From contig CAYOHP010000074.1 in assembly GCA_964403795.1 (NCBI GenBank), forward strand, positions 1 to 31,236: DNA of 31,236 nt, written 5' to 3'. The DNA is from CAYOHP01 sp964403795 [NCBI: uncultured bacterium]. GTDB taxonomy: Bacteria; Muiribacteriota; UBA6191; CAZXTJ01. Made by a program: the position numbers and the translations under genes. Under the pieces are notes generated by a model. The model had not been told where the DNA came from. It made no database searches and worked only from the letters and a program-made list of their open reading frames with translations. This document shows positions 7,089 through 15,181 of this stretch, piece by piece; positions within the stretch are counted from its first letter, which is position 1, and the number at the start of each line of letters is the position of its first letter.

Positions 7089-9056
7089 TCACTCCACCGG
7101 GTCGAGCACCAGGACCAGGCAGTCGAGGTCGGTACCGTGGAGCCGCGGGAACCCGGGCAGCGGCTCCACCGTGATCCGCACCCGGTTCCGCCCGGGGAGC
7201 AGCAGCTCGGAGGGAAGGTCCATGGTGACCCGGTGGACCCTCAGCTTGTCGGTCGACCAGGTGCGGTGGACCATCCAGCCCGGATCGCTCCAGTAGGAGA
7301 TGGGGTCGTCGTTCCACTCGATCCGGAGCCGGCTGGGCTGGAGCAGGTTGCCGACCTCGAACCGCAAGCGGCCGATCCGCCTCGTCCCCGCCGGGGTCGG
7401 GTCCAGGAAGACCCGCGCCTGGATCTCGCTGTGGACCACCGGGTCCCAGTGCCCGCCCGATTGGAGGATGGGCAGGCCCCAGACCGCCTGCTCGATCCCG
7501 GTCGGGGTGCCGTAGTACGGCGTCAGGCACGGATAGGCCTCGTCGACGGGATGGGTCCAGCGGAACAGCAGGTGCTCCCCCGGACCCGGGTCGCGATCCT
7601 CGGGGATCGCCTCGGTCGGCTCCCGGGCGTGGTCCAGGTGGGAGCCCTTGCGGGGCAGCAGAGCCTCGATCATCCGGTCCGCCTGGTAGGGCGCCGGCAG
7701 TCCCGCGGCCCGGAAGAAGGCATCGAACGGCTCCACCCGCTGGAGCGCCGCCAGCAGGCTCATGCGCTCGCGGATCGGGATCTCCGGATCGGTCAGCCAT
7801 CCGGTCATGCGCTCCCGGTCCCGCCCGAAGGCCGTGACCTCGGGCAGGGACGCGGCGAGCGTCTCGAGCCGGATCTTCACCTCGGCGGGAGGACCCTTCT
7901 GGCGCCAGCCATGGAGCACCCCGTGGTAGTTCCGGTCGAGGCCCGCCAGCAGTTCCGCGTACCGCGCCGCCAGCCATGGCTCGGCTTCGATCCTGCCCAG
8001 CCGCTCCTCCCAGGACGAGCGTTCTCCCGAGGTCGGGTCGGCCGGGGCAGGCACGGCCTCCGACCCGGGGTCCGGAACCGGGGCCGGGGTCGGGCGCAGG
8101 AACCATGCCCCGGCGAGCAGCATCACCAGGGGGAAGGCAGCCCGCGCGCCCCGGAACCCGGACCTCCCTTCCCCGCCCCGCCCGGTCCGTCCCCGCTCCG
8201 GGCCCGACCCGCGCCCCGCGAGTTCCCGTGACGACACCAGCCGCGTCGGCAGGTTGGCGCTCTCCTCCGGCGATCCGAGGAACTCGAGCAGCTCCCCGGT
8301 CCCGGCGCGCTGCAGAGGGTCATGTTCGAGCGCCCGGTCCAGGAGGAGGGCCAGGCGACCGCGCTCCTGGCCGCGGGGGTACCCGGGACGGGAGCGGGCC
8401 AGCACGATCTCTTCCAGGGTTCCGTCGTGCGGGACCCGCCCGTTGACGAGCCAGTAGAGGAGGCAACCCCACGAGTACACGTCCGAGGCCGCGCTGGCCG
8501 CCTTCCCCCGGAAGAGCTCGGGCGCCATGAAGGCCGGGGTCCCCAGCATGGTGCCGAGCGCGGTCCTCGCCTGGACCTTGGAATGGAGGTCCTTGACCAG
8601 TCCGAAGTCGGAGAGGCGGGGCTCGCCGGATCGGGTGAGCAGCACGTTCTCGGGCTTCACGTCCCGGTGCAGGATGCCGGCCCGGTGGGCGGTGTCGAGG
8701 GCCTCCAGGATGCCGCCGGCGATCCGGCGGGTGGTGTCCGGGTCGAGGCCCTGGTGGGGAGCCCGGTCGGCGAGGCTGCCGCCGTCGACCAGTTCGAGTA
8801 CCAGGTAGGCAGCGCCGTCGGCCACCCCGTAGTCGAAGACGGTGAGGATGTTCGGGTGGCGGAGCGCGGCCAGCGCCCGGGCCTCGGCGAGGAAGCGCCG
8901 GGAGTCCGCCAGGGGGCCCTCGCCCGAGAGCAGCTTCACGGCCACGTCGCGTTCGAGCTTCCGGTCGAAGGCCAGGAAGACCTCGCCGGCCGCCCCGCTC
9001 CCCAGCCGGGTGCGGAGTTCGAAGCGCTCGCCGAGGGTGGGGGTGCGGCTCTCCAT
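7089..9056 (-). CDS. Transmembrane Hanks-type Ser/Thr protein kinase
   Basis: This encodes 655 residues. The kinase domain (about 12-262) has a Gly loop LGSGAAGEVF (18-27), VAVK with K41, HRDVKPENVLL with catalytic D132, DFG at 150-152 and the activation-segment end GTPAFMAPE (172-180). All catalytic residues are present. A low-complexity Arg/Gly juxtamembrane stretch leads to one TM span at about 304-320. About 335 extracytoplasmic residues follow. The middle part is helical; the C-terminal part (from GGHWDPVVHSEIQARVFLDP) reads as a beta sandwich. The outer domain is unlike PASTA or beta-propeller sensors, so the ligand is unknown. The ATG at 9056 is set by TACGCT 7 bases ahead; a GTG directly upstream (9059) is less likely. 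It is divergent from the DUF1877/DUF952 pair. Confidence 0.93.
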   Translation of the reverse strand: MESRTPTLGERFELRTRLGSGAAGEVFLAFDRKLERDVAVKLLSGEGPLADSRRFLAEARALAALRHPNILTVFDYGVADGAAYLVLELVDGGSLADRAPHQGLDPDTTRRIAGGILEALDTAHRAGILHRDVKPENVLLTRSGEPRLSDFGLVKDLHSKVQARTALGTMLGTPAFMAPELFRGKAASAASDVYSWGCLLYWLVNGRVPHDGTLEEIVLARSRPGYPRGQERGRLALLLDRALEHDPLQRAGTGELLEFLGSPEESANLPTRLVSSRELAGRGSGPERGRTGRGGEGRSGFRGARAAFPLVMLLAGAWFLRPTPAPVPDPGSEAVPAPADPTSGERSSWEERLGRIEAEPWLAARYAELLAGLDRNYHGVLHGWRQKGPPAEVKIRLETLAASLPEVTAFGRDRERMTGWLTDPEIPIRERMSLLAALQRVEPFDAFFRAAGLPAPYQADRMIEALLPRKGSHLDHAREPTEAIPEDRDPGPGEHLLFRWTHPVDEAYPCLTPYYGTPTGIEQAVWGLPILQSGGHWDPVVHSEIQARVFLDPTPAGTRRIGRLRFEVGNLLQPSRLRIEWNDDPISYWSDPGWMVHRTWSTDKLRVHRVTMDLPSELLLPGRNRVRITVEPLPGFPRLHGTDLDCLVLVLDPVE

Positions 9057-9063
9057 CACCTGG

Positions 9064-9069
9064 AGCGTA
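9064..9069 (-). promoter_or_regulatory. -10 element TACGCT, leaderless start of kinase gene
   Basis: TACGCT reads 9069 to 9064 with a 7-base gap to ATG 9056. The spacing matches the leaderless genes at 6966 and 12492 exactly and favours ATG 9056 over the adjoining GTG at 9059. Confidence 0.5.
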
Positions 9070-9141
9070 GTCGAGGAGGGGCGGGCGGGCAGAACGGTCC
9101 CGAGGCCGAGGTCCTCACGGTTTCCGAGCCGCTGCCTCGGG

Positions 9142-9147
9142 TACATT
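9142..9147 (+). promoter_or_regulatory. Candidate -10 element TACATT for the DUF1877 gene
   Basis: TACATT lies 28 bases before ATG 9176, giving a short leader that contains AGGAGG (9164-9169) 6 bases before the start. It is divergent from the kinase promoter; the two -10 elements are about 72 bases apart. Confidence 0.35.
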
Positions 9148-9175
9148 GGATCGGCGGGTCGGTAGGAGGTCCCCC

Positions 9176-9787
9176 ATGGGCATGGTGCTGGTGCTCGCGA
9201 CCCTCTCCGACCGGAACGTCGAACGGGTGCTCGCCGACCCTGCGCTGGTGGCCCGGGCGATCGCCCCCGACGATCCCGGGTACTACCGCTCCCTGAAGGG
9301 GCCTCCACCCACGGGCTGCCTGCCCTCGCTCCTGCTGGGCGGCGGACGCGCCGAGGCCGAGGCGGTCCCGGATCTCGAAGCCGGACCCGGCGAGCTGGTC
9401 TCCACCGATCTCGACAAGGCCTGGCACGGCCTCCACTTCCTGTTCACCGGAACCGCCTGGGAGGGCGATCCGCCGCTCGACTTCCTGGTCAAGGGAGGCA
9501 CCCAGGCCGGCACCCTCGAGGTGGGCTACGGCCCGGCCCGCCTCTACCGCGCCGCCGAGACCCGTACCCTCGCGGAGGCCCTGGCCCGCCTCCCCGACGA
9601 CGAGCTGCGGAGCCGCTTCGACCCGGCCCGCATGACCGAGCTCGACATCTACCCCTCGGCGATCTGGACCCGCGATCCCGACGAGGACGACAGCCTCGGC
9701 TACCTGATGGAGTTCCTCGGCTCCCTGCGGGAGTTCCTGGCCGCGGCCGTGGGTCACGGACTCGGCATGGTGGTGGTGCTGTCGTGA
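9176..9787 (+). CDS. DUF1877 (YfbM-like) family protein
   Basis: This encodes 203 residues. STDLDKAWHGLHFLFTG (76-92) is the hallmark of the DUF1877 family, to which E. coli YfbM belongs; GPARLYRAAETRTLAEAL and LDIYPSAIWTRD also follow the family pattern. The biochemical role of the family is not established. It is cytoplasmic, with no signal peptide. The ATG at 9176 has AGGAGG 6 bases ahead; an upstream in-frame ATG at 9146 lacks a ribosome site and would overlap the predicted -10. The stop overlaps the GTG of the DUF952-VOC gene (GTGA, 9784-9787), so the two are made together. Confidence 0.92.
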   Translation: MGMVLVLATLSDRNVERVLADPALVARAIAPDDPGYYRSLKGPPPTGCLPSLLLGGGRAEAEAVPDLEAGPGELVSTDLDKAWHGLHFLFTGTAWEGDPPLDFLVKGGTQAGTLEVGYGPARLYRAAETRTLAEALARLPDDELRSRFDPARMTELDIYPSAIWTRDPDEDDSLGYLMEFLGSLREFLAAAVGHGLGMVVVLS

Positions 9788-10518
9788 CCCGGGGACCTGA
9801 CCGCCCCGCCCACGTCTTCCACCTGACCTCGCTCGCCGACTGGGCCGAGGCGCGGCGGGTCGGGGCGCTGCTCCCGGCTTCGCTGGCAAGCGAGGGATTC
9901 GTCCACTGCTCGACCGCCTCCCAGGTGCGGGCCACGGCCGGGCGCTACCTCCGGGGGCGGACCGACCTGCTGCTCCTCACGATCCGGGTGGCGCGCCTGT
10001 CGGTCGAGCTCCGCTACGAGCGGAGCGCTTCGACCGGCGAGGACTTCCCGCACGTCTACGGGCCGATCCCGGTGGCGGCGGTGGTGGCGGTGGAGCCGCT
10101 GGTCCCGGACGCCGGCGGGCTCTTCCCGGGACCGCCGCCGGAGGAACCCGGTCCGCTCTCCGGCGCCCGGGCGCGCTACTTGTTCCTGGACGCGATCCGG
10201 CTCGATGCCCTGGCCGACTGGTACGTGACGGTGCTCGGCTTCTCGGTGGTGGCCCGGGAACCCGGGGCCTTCGCCTTCCTCCGCCCTCATCCCGGGGTCG
10301 CCTTCGAGCTGGCGCTCTACCCCGCGGGAGGCGACGCCCCGCCCTCGCCCCGGTCGGGCTTCCTGGTCCTCGACGTCGACGATCTCGAGGCTTGTCTCGA
10401 CGCGCTGCGCGCTCATGACGCGAAGGTGGGCGAGCCCTACGCCGTGCCGCTGGGCAGGGCGGTCATGGTCGAGGACCCCGAGGGGAATCGGATCCAGCTC
10501 CACCAGCCGGAAGGGTGA
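9784..10518 (+). CDS. DUF952-VOC (glyoxalase-fold) fusion protein
   Basis: This encodes 244 residues from a GTG that overlaps the previous stop. Residues 9-108 are a DUF952 domain: HVFHLTSLADW, PASLASEGFVHCSTASQV (with H41/C42), and FPHVYGPIPVAAVVAVEPL near its end. A Pro-rich linker (109-127) leads to a VOC/glyoxalase-like domain (128-241): LFLDAIRLDALADWYVTVLGF, then FLVLDVDDLEACLDALRA, and the typical ending DPEGNRIQLHQP. VOC domains bind metals and small substrates; here the fused DUF952 may supply a second substrate site. Fusion of two families usually seen apart suggests that they act on one metabolite. The reaction is unknown. The gene ends directly against the convergent kinase gene with no gap. 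Confidence 0.92.
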   Translation: MTRGPDRPAHVFHLTSLADWAEARRVGALLPASLASEGFVHCSTASQVRATAGRYLRGRTDLLLLTIRVARLSVELRYERSASTGEDFPHVYGPIPVAAVVAVEPLVPDAGGLFPGPPPEEPGPLSGARARYLFLDAIRLDALADWYVTVLGFSVVAREPGAFAFLRPHPGVAFELALYPAGGDAPPSPRSGFLVLDVDDLEACLDALRAHDAKVGEPYAVPLGRAVMVEDPEGNRIQLHQPEG

Positions 10519-12492
10519 TCACCGAGGACACCGGGGAACCGGCCAACCGGTAGGGTCCGCGATCCACGGACCAACCACCTGAGGCAGCGCGCCGCGCACC
10601 GGTAGGAGGCGCTGGACCCTCTCGACCTCGGGGCACAGGCGGGCCTCCCAGCCCGCCCCCCTCGCAGAGGCGGGGAGCTCGGAGTTCCAGGCCCAGGCTA
10701 GCGCCAGGACAAGCTGCTTGGCACCGGGCGGGTCCTCGGGCAGGATCTCCGAAAGCCTGGCGACCAGCCAATCCAGGCTCGCATTCCGCGTCCGGTCCGG
10801 ACCCTCCCTCCAGGGGCGCTCCATGCCCCTGGCCAGTAGGCCCAGGCTCCGGCACGCGGTGGCGTAGGGGGCGAGCGAGGCGGGGAACTCGCGGAGGCTG
10901 TGGAGGACATCTTCGGCGAACCTCGAGGCCTCCATCGTGTGCTCGCCGGACAGCCTGTCGGAGTGGAACAGGATCAGGGCTTCGGACGACCTGCCGAAGG
11001 CGGCCAGCCGCCCGAGGGCCCACTCGATCCCCACCTGGGAAACGGCGAGCTCGAACAGGCCCTGGAGCAGTGACGAGTCGTCGAGGCAGGCGAGATGGGG
11101 GTCCCGGTCGAACTCCATGACGAGATAGGTCTCGACCCGCTCCCAGAGGCGTCGCAGGTCACCCAAGAAGCCCACCAGTTCTACCTCCGAAGGGAAGTCG
11201 GGTCGGCGCCTGCGGGAGGGGTCCCCTCCGGATCCGGCATCGAGGTCGACGTCGTGGAGGGCCCATGCCGCGATCCGCTGCCAGGTCGGAGAGGCCAGGA
11301 GATCCGCCGTGCGGGAACGGAGCTCCTGGGCCAACTGGTCCCTGGACCGTCGCAGGTGGATCTCGACCTGGGCCTCGGAGCCCGCCGTGGGCCGGTCAGG
11401 CTCGAGCGGCGTCCCGCGGCCGAGCAACCACCACCCGAGCACCGCGGCCGAGACCCAAGCCAGGATCACCGGCAGGTAGAGCTTCACGAACCGGCGTCGA
11501 GCGGGAGTGGCCTCCCACCACGGAGGGCGCATCGAGGGCGCCAGGGGCACCGCGACGGGAACGAAGGACGCCGTGACCTCGGTCCGGGCGTCGGCGCTGG
11601 CTTCGGCCTCGGGAGGAGCCGCCAGCGCCTCGAGCAGCGAGCGGTCGAAGGTCCGCGTCATGGTGACGGGTACCGCCGGGCGAGGACCGGAGCCGGGAGG
11701 ACCGGCCAGCAGCGCCCGGATCTCCTCGGGTCCCCGGGGGCGACGCTCGGGGTCGGCCGCCAGGCATCGCTCCAGCAGGGCCCGGACCGGGGCCCCGATC
11801 TCGGGTCGGGAGACCGGCCGCGGCGAAACCGCGGTTCCCCGGCTCATGGCCATGAGCTCGGGGGTGGTGTAGGGGAGCACGCCTTCGATGGCCACGTAGA
11901 GGCTGGCTCCCCACCCGAACCAGTCGCCGGCCGGGGTGCACTCCCGTCCCGCCACGGCTTCGGGTGGCAGGAACCCCAGGGTCCCGACCACCGCCCCGGT
12001 GCGGGTCAAGGTCCGGTTCCCGGCGCCCCGGGCCAGCCCGAAATCCACCAGCACCGCCCGGTCGTCCCGGGTCAACACCACGTTCGAGGGCTTCACGTCG
12101 CGGTGGACGATCCCGAGGGAGTGGACCGCCTGGAGTCCCTCGGCCACCTGGAGGAAGACCCCCAGGAGGTCGATCGGCCGGGTGACCTGCTGGAGGCTGG
12201 TGCCGTCGAGGTACTCGAGCACCAGGTAGGGCCCCATCGAGGTGGTCCCGGCGGAGTAGACCCGCACCACATGGGGGTGCTCGACCCGGGCGAGATTCTG
12301 CGCTTCGCGTACCAGCCGCTCGGCCAGGGCCGGATCCCGGGCGTCGAGCACCAGCTTGATGGCGACCTGGCGACCCAGGGCCGGCTCCTCGGCCAGGAAG
12401 ACCATCCCCATGCCCCCGGCGCCCAGCTTCCGGAGCGGTCGGAAGCGGGCGCGCAACTCGGGAGGGAAGTCGGCGGCTGCGAGGTCGGTCAT
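10519..12492 (-). CDS. Transmembrane Hanks-type Ser/Thr protein kinase
   Basis: This encodes 657 residues. Kinase domain about 16-263: Gly loop LGAGGMGMVF (23-32), VAIK with K46, HRDVKPSNVVL with D132, DFG 150-152, and GTLGFLPPE (170-178), where PPE replaces the usual APE. DWFGWGASLYVAIEG follows the common bacterial pattern with a Trp-rich twist. A Pro/Ala-rich linker leads to one TM span at about 337-357. The roughly 300-residue outer domain is helical, without PASTA, WD40 or TPR signatures that I can name, and unlike that of the other two kinases. The start at ATG 12492 is set by TACGCT 7 bases ahead with no ribosome site. Its stop forms a palindrome with the stop of the convergent DUF952-VOC gene (GGTGATCACC, 10514-10523). 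Confidence 0.93.
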   Translation of the reverse strand: MTDLAAADFPPELRARFRPLRKLGAGGMGMVFLAEEPALGRQVAIKLVLDARDPALAERLVREAQNLARVEHPHVVRVYSAGTTSMGPYLVLEYLDGTSLQQVTRPIDLLGVFLQVAEGLQAVHSLGIVHRDVKPSNVVLTRDDRAVLVDFGLARGAGNRTLTRTGAVVGTLGFLPPEAVAGRECTPAGDWFGWGASLYVAIEGVLPYTTPELMAMSRGTAVSPRPVSRPEIGAPVRALLERCLAADPERRPRGPEEIRALLAGPPGSGPRPAVPVTMTRTFDRSLLEALAAPPEAEASADARTEVTASFVPVAVPLAPSMRPPWWEATPARRRFVKLYLPVILAWVSAAVLGWWLLGRGTPLEPDRPTAGSEAQVEIHLRRSRDQLAQELRSRTADLLASPTWQRIAAWALHDVDLDAGSGGDPSRRRRPDFPSEVELVGFLGDLRRLWERVETYLVMEFDRDPHLACLDDSSLLQGLFELAVSQVGIEWALGRLAAFGRSSEALILFHSDRLSGEHTMEASRFAEDVLHSLREFPASLAPYATACRSLGLLARGMERPWREGPDRTRNASLDWLVARLSEILPEDPPGAKQLVLALAWAWNSELPASARGAGWEARLCPEVERVQRLLPVRGALPQVVGPWIADPTGWPVPRCPR

Positions 12493-12499
12493 CCCCAGG

Positions 12500-12505
12500 A
12501 GCGTA
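12500..12505 (-). promoter_or_regulatory. -10 element TACGCT, leaderless start of kinase gene
   Basis: TACGCT reads 12505 to 12500 on the minus strand, followed by 7 bases (CCTGGGG) and the ATG at 12492. It is the same hexamer and gap as at 6966 and 9056. Confidence 0.5.
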
Positions 12506-12547
12506 GCCGGCCTTCCTCGGGTGGGGGCGGTCCGGAAACCGGGGAAC

Positions 12548-12769
12548 CTAGGCCAGCGGTCCGGTCCGTCGCGCCAGCCTCACCACCAGCAGGATCCAGG
12601 GCGTGGCGTGGAGCACCAGGTCGAAGACGTCGAGCGGTCGGCGCAGGGTCCCGGCACAGAGCATGCGGAGCTTCTCGAGGACGTGCGGTTCGGGAACGAA
12701 CGGGGCGAGCCCCAGGGTCAGGCAGAGGACCACCAGGACCGGGACGGGGATGCTGTCGAGGCTCGCCAT
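12548..12769 (-). CDS. Small membrane protein of the family often labelled RND transporter
   Basis: This encodes 73 residues with two hydrophobic spans (about 7-24 and 48-66). The central block PEPHVLEKLRMLCAGTLRRPLDVFDLVLH is the conserved core of a short family common in proteobacteria. Databases often name it RND transporter, although it is far too small to be one; its function is unknown. The ATG at 12769 has a purine-rich stretch (GGGAGGGAAGG) just upstream, and the protein begins at the usual family start. It follows a larger membrane protein gene on the same strand after 67 bases and may be co-transcribed with it. Confidence 0.85.
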   Translation of the reverse strand: MASLDSIPVPVLVVLCLTLGLAPFVPEPHVLEKLRMLCAGTLRRPLDVFDLVLHATPWILLVVRLARRTGPLA

Positions 12770-12836
12770 GACGCCTTCCCTCCCCCGCCGGAGGATACCC
12801 GGTGACGGGTGGCTCCGGACGCCACCGGGAAGAACC

Positions 12837-13781
12837 TCACAGCCTCCGGGCGGCCTCCTCGCGGGAGTAGTGGTAACCACCCAGCGAGCGCCCCTCGGGC
12901 ACGGTGCGGAGCTCGAGGACCAAGCCCCCATCGAGGCCGAAGTCGAGCAGGGCCGGGTCGCCGACCAGGTCGAGGGCGACGAGACCGGGCGCCAGCCGGA
13001 CCGCGTGGAGCGGGGCCTGGGTGCGACGGTTCCGCAACGGGAGCGAGGGGTCCCCAAGTGGGTCGCAGGTGTCGGGAAGGATCCCGCGACCCTCCGGGTG
13101 GCCGAGCGGGAAGAGGTCGCCCAGGAGTCCGTGGGTCAGGGGTATGCGGTCCCGGGCGTAGGCCGCGGCCACCGTGTCGCGATCGGGCAGGGGACCGAGG
13201 TAGGCGTTCCCCGGCGGGCCGAAGGCCCGGATCCAGGCGAGCAGGGCGGGGCGGTAGCCCGGGCTGCCTCGGGAGGGTTCGTACCCGGCCCGGGAGCACA
13301 GGTAGCGCACCTCCATGGGCAACCGGGTCTCGGGATCGACCCGGAGGCGCCGCCCCTCGGTGAAGTAGTCGGATCCGCCGCTGGCCTGGTCCTGCCAGTA
13401 GTCGAGGGTGGCGCAGAACACCCCGTCGAAGCGGACGAGGAGGAACTGGACCGGACCCGACACGGGCACCGCCAGTTCGATCGCCACCAGCCCCGCGACC
13501 AGGCCCAGGCGTCGCCCCGGGTGGGCGGCCCGACCCCTGGCCCGTTCCAGGAGAAGGGTCACCAGCAGACCGTGGAGACCCAGGAAGACGAGGCCGATCG
13601 CCAGCGCCCCTCTGCTTCGGTCGAACGGCTGGCCGATCGCCAGTCGCCAGCCCACCCAGGTGGCGAGGAACAGGCCGGCGATCGGCAGCCACGAGGGTCC
13701 GAGGCGCGCCAGGTCCCCGGAGGCACCCGGGGCCTCTCCGCCGCCGGAGTCGGGACGCGCCTTTCCGGCCTTCCCCGTCAT
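12837..13781 (-). CDS. Membrane protein with large soluble C-terminal domain, unknown
   Basis: This encodes 314 residues. Three TM spans lie in the first 110 residues (about 29-46, 60-77, 90-108). About 200 soluble residues follow, containing DYWQDQASGGSDYFTEGRR, Cys residues in YLCSRAGY and LPDTCDPLGD, and a C-terminal YHYSREEAARRL. I do not recognise the domain. The ATG at 13781 was chosen over the in-frame ATG at 13814 because GGAGG lies 8 bases ahead of it and nothing resembles a ribosome site before the longer form. It is divergent from the AttH/CrtC-like gene; the 119-base gap carries the promoter of that gene. Confidence 0.82.
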   Translation of the reverse strand: MTGKAGKARPDSGGGEAPGASGDLARLGPSWLPIAGLFLATWVGWRLAIGQPFDRSRGALAIGLVFLGLHGLLVTLLLERARGRAAHPGRRLGLVAGLVAIELAVPVSGPVQFLLVRFDGVFCATLDYWQDQASGGSDYFTEGRRLRVDPETRLPMEVRYLCSRAGYEPSRGSPGYRPALLAWIRAFGPPGNAYLGPLPDRDTVAAAYARDRIPLTHGLLGDLFPLGHPEGRGILPDTCDPLGDPSLPLRNRRTQAPLHAVRLAPGLVALDLVGDPALLDFGLDGGLVLELRTVPEGRSLGGYHYSREEAARRL

Positions 13782-13862
13782 CGCTGCCACCTCCGTCCGG
13801 GAGGACTCCCCCACCGGCCGGAAGGTTCAAGCCACCTGCTGGCCATGGGCTCCCGCATGGCG

Positions 13863-13868
13863 TAGACT
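13863..13868 (+). promoter_or_regulatory. Candidate -10 element TAGACT for the AttH/CrtC-like gene
   Basis: TAGACT lies 32 bases before ATG 13901. The short predicted leader carries GGAGCGGAGG just before the start. No convincing -35 box is present. Confidence 0.35.
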
Positions 13869-13900
13869 CCCCGGCTCCCCTGCTGGAGCGGAGGTCCTCC

Positions 13901-15181
13901 ATGCTCCGTCGCCTCGTCGGCTACGTCCTCGCCGCCGCGCTCCTGGCCGGGTCCGTCCCGGCCCACGATGCCTCGACCGAGGCCGAGCGGTTCGCCGCCA
14001 TGGTCTCCGAGCGGATCGCCGCCGATCTCGAGGAAGGCCGCCTCGACGCACCCCGGGAGCTGGCGGAAGCGCTCGAACAGGGTCTGGTCCCCGACGCCGG
14101 GCTCGCCACCCGTCTGGCGGGCCTGGCCCGGGAGGCGCTCCGGTCCGCGGCCCTCGAGGACGCCGGGGCCCGCACCCTGGTGGAGAGATTCTCCCGACCG
14201 TTGCCGGCCCCCGATCTCGCTCCCACCCCTGCCGACCCGCTGGAGTTCCCCCGCGACGAGGGCGCCCACGGCAAGCTCACCGAGTGGTGGTACTGGGTCG
14301 GCCACCTGAAGACGCAAGACGGCGCCCGCTTCGGTTTCCAGATCTGCTTCTTCCGCACCCGGGTCGGGCTCCACTTCATCCATTGCGCGGTCACCGACGA
14401 GGCAACCGGACGCTTCCAGCACCGCCGCACCTTCGTGGCTCCCGGCTCGATCACCGCCGCCGAGGACCTCCTCCACCTGGTCTACGGCGAGGCCCGGGCC
14501 GAGGGGCGCGCCGATCTGGGAACCCGGCTCCGCTTCCCGGTCGGCGACTACGCGGTCGACCTCTCGCTGACCCCGACCCGCGAGCCGATGCTGGTCAACG
14601 GCGACGGCGTGATCGACATGCCCGAGGGCACCGACTCGCGCTACTACTCCCGCACCGCGCTCGCCGCCCAGGGCACCGTGACCCGGGAGGGACAGGCACA
14701 GTCGGTGACCGGCCAGGTCTGGTTCGACCACCAGTGGGGGAACTTCATCTGCCTGCTGCGCCCCTGGGACTGGTTCTGCATCCAGCTCGAGGACGGGACC
14801 GCCTACAACCTCTTCTCGTTCCGGAAGGCGTTGGGGGCTCCCACCCGATCGCATGTGAACGTGCTCGCCGCCGACGGTTCGCTCCAGGTGGGCACCGCCC
14901 TCGACATCCGGCGGGAGCGCTGGTGGCGGAGCCCGAAGTCCGGCAACTGGTACGTGACCGACTGGACCCTGGCGCTGCCCGAGCGGGGCGAGACCCTGCG
15001 CATCACGGCCACCCTCGAGGACCAGGAGATGCCGCGCAAGAACCTGCTCGACATCCCCCCGAGCTACTGGGAAGGCAGCTGCACCGCGGTCCGCACCGGC
15101 GCCGACGGCTCGGTGGTGCGGGGCCGCAGCTACGCCGAGCACTTCGACTACGCCGAGCCATGGCCCCGGGCCGATCGGTGA
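13901..15181 (+). CDS. AttH/CrtC-type lipocalin-like exported protein
   Basis: This encodes 426 residues with a signal peptide (MLRRLVGYVLAAALLAGSVPAHA-like, cleavage near 21-22) and a ~90-residue helical spacer. From about 115 on it matches the AttH / carotenoid 1,2-hydratase double-lipocalin family: EFPRDEGAHGKLTEWWYWVG (115-134), FGFQICFFR, SRYYSRTALAAQGTV (246-260), GQVWFDHQWG (271-280), RPWDWFCIQL (287-296), and YWEGSCTAV then GRSYAEHFDYA near the end. Family members include carotenoid hydratases and proteins of unknown role; the WFDHQWG motif includes the conserved acidic region of the fold. No carotenoid genes are nearby, so I call the fold, not the reaction. Its stop overlaps the GTG of the next gene. 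Confidence 0.9.
   Translation: MLRRLVGYVLAAALLAGSVPAHDASTEAERFAAMVSERIAADLEEGRLDAPRELAEALEQGLVPDAGLATRLAGLAREALRSAALEDAGARTLVERFSRPLPAPDLAPTPADPLEFPRDEGAHGKLTEWWYWVGHLKTQDGARFGFQICFFRTRVGLHFIHCAVTDEATGRFQHRRTFVAPGSITAAEDLLHLVYGEARAEGRADLGTRLRFPVGDYAVDLSLTPTREPMLVNGDGVIDMPEGTDSRYYSRTALAAQGTVTREGQAQSVTGQVWFDHQWGNFICLLRPWDWFCIQLEDGTAYNLFSFRKALGAPTRSHVNVLAADGSLQVGTALDIRRERWWRSPKSGNWYVTDWTLALPERGETLRITATLEDQEMPRKNLLDIPPSYWEGSCTAVRTGADGSVVRGRSYAEHFDYAEPWPRADR

Noticed and set aside
10514-10523. Perfect palindrome GGTGATCACC
   Set aside because: It is formed by the two abutting convergent stop codons (TGA and TCA); a 10-base palindrome without loop or T tract is a poor terminator and needs no further explanation.
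12548-12769. RND efflux transporter
   Set aside because: The family label is a database misnomer; a 73-residue, two-span protein cannot be an RND pump.
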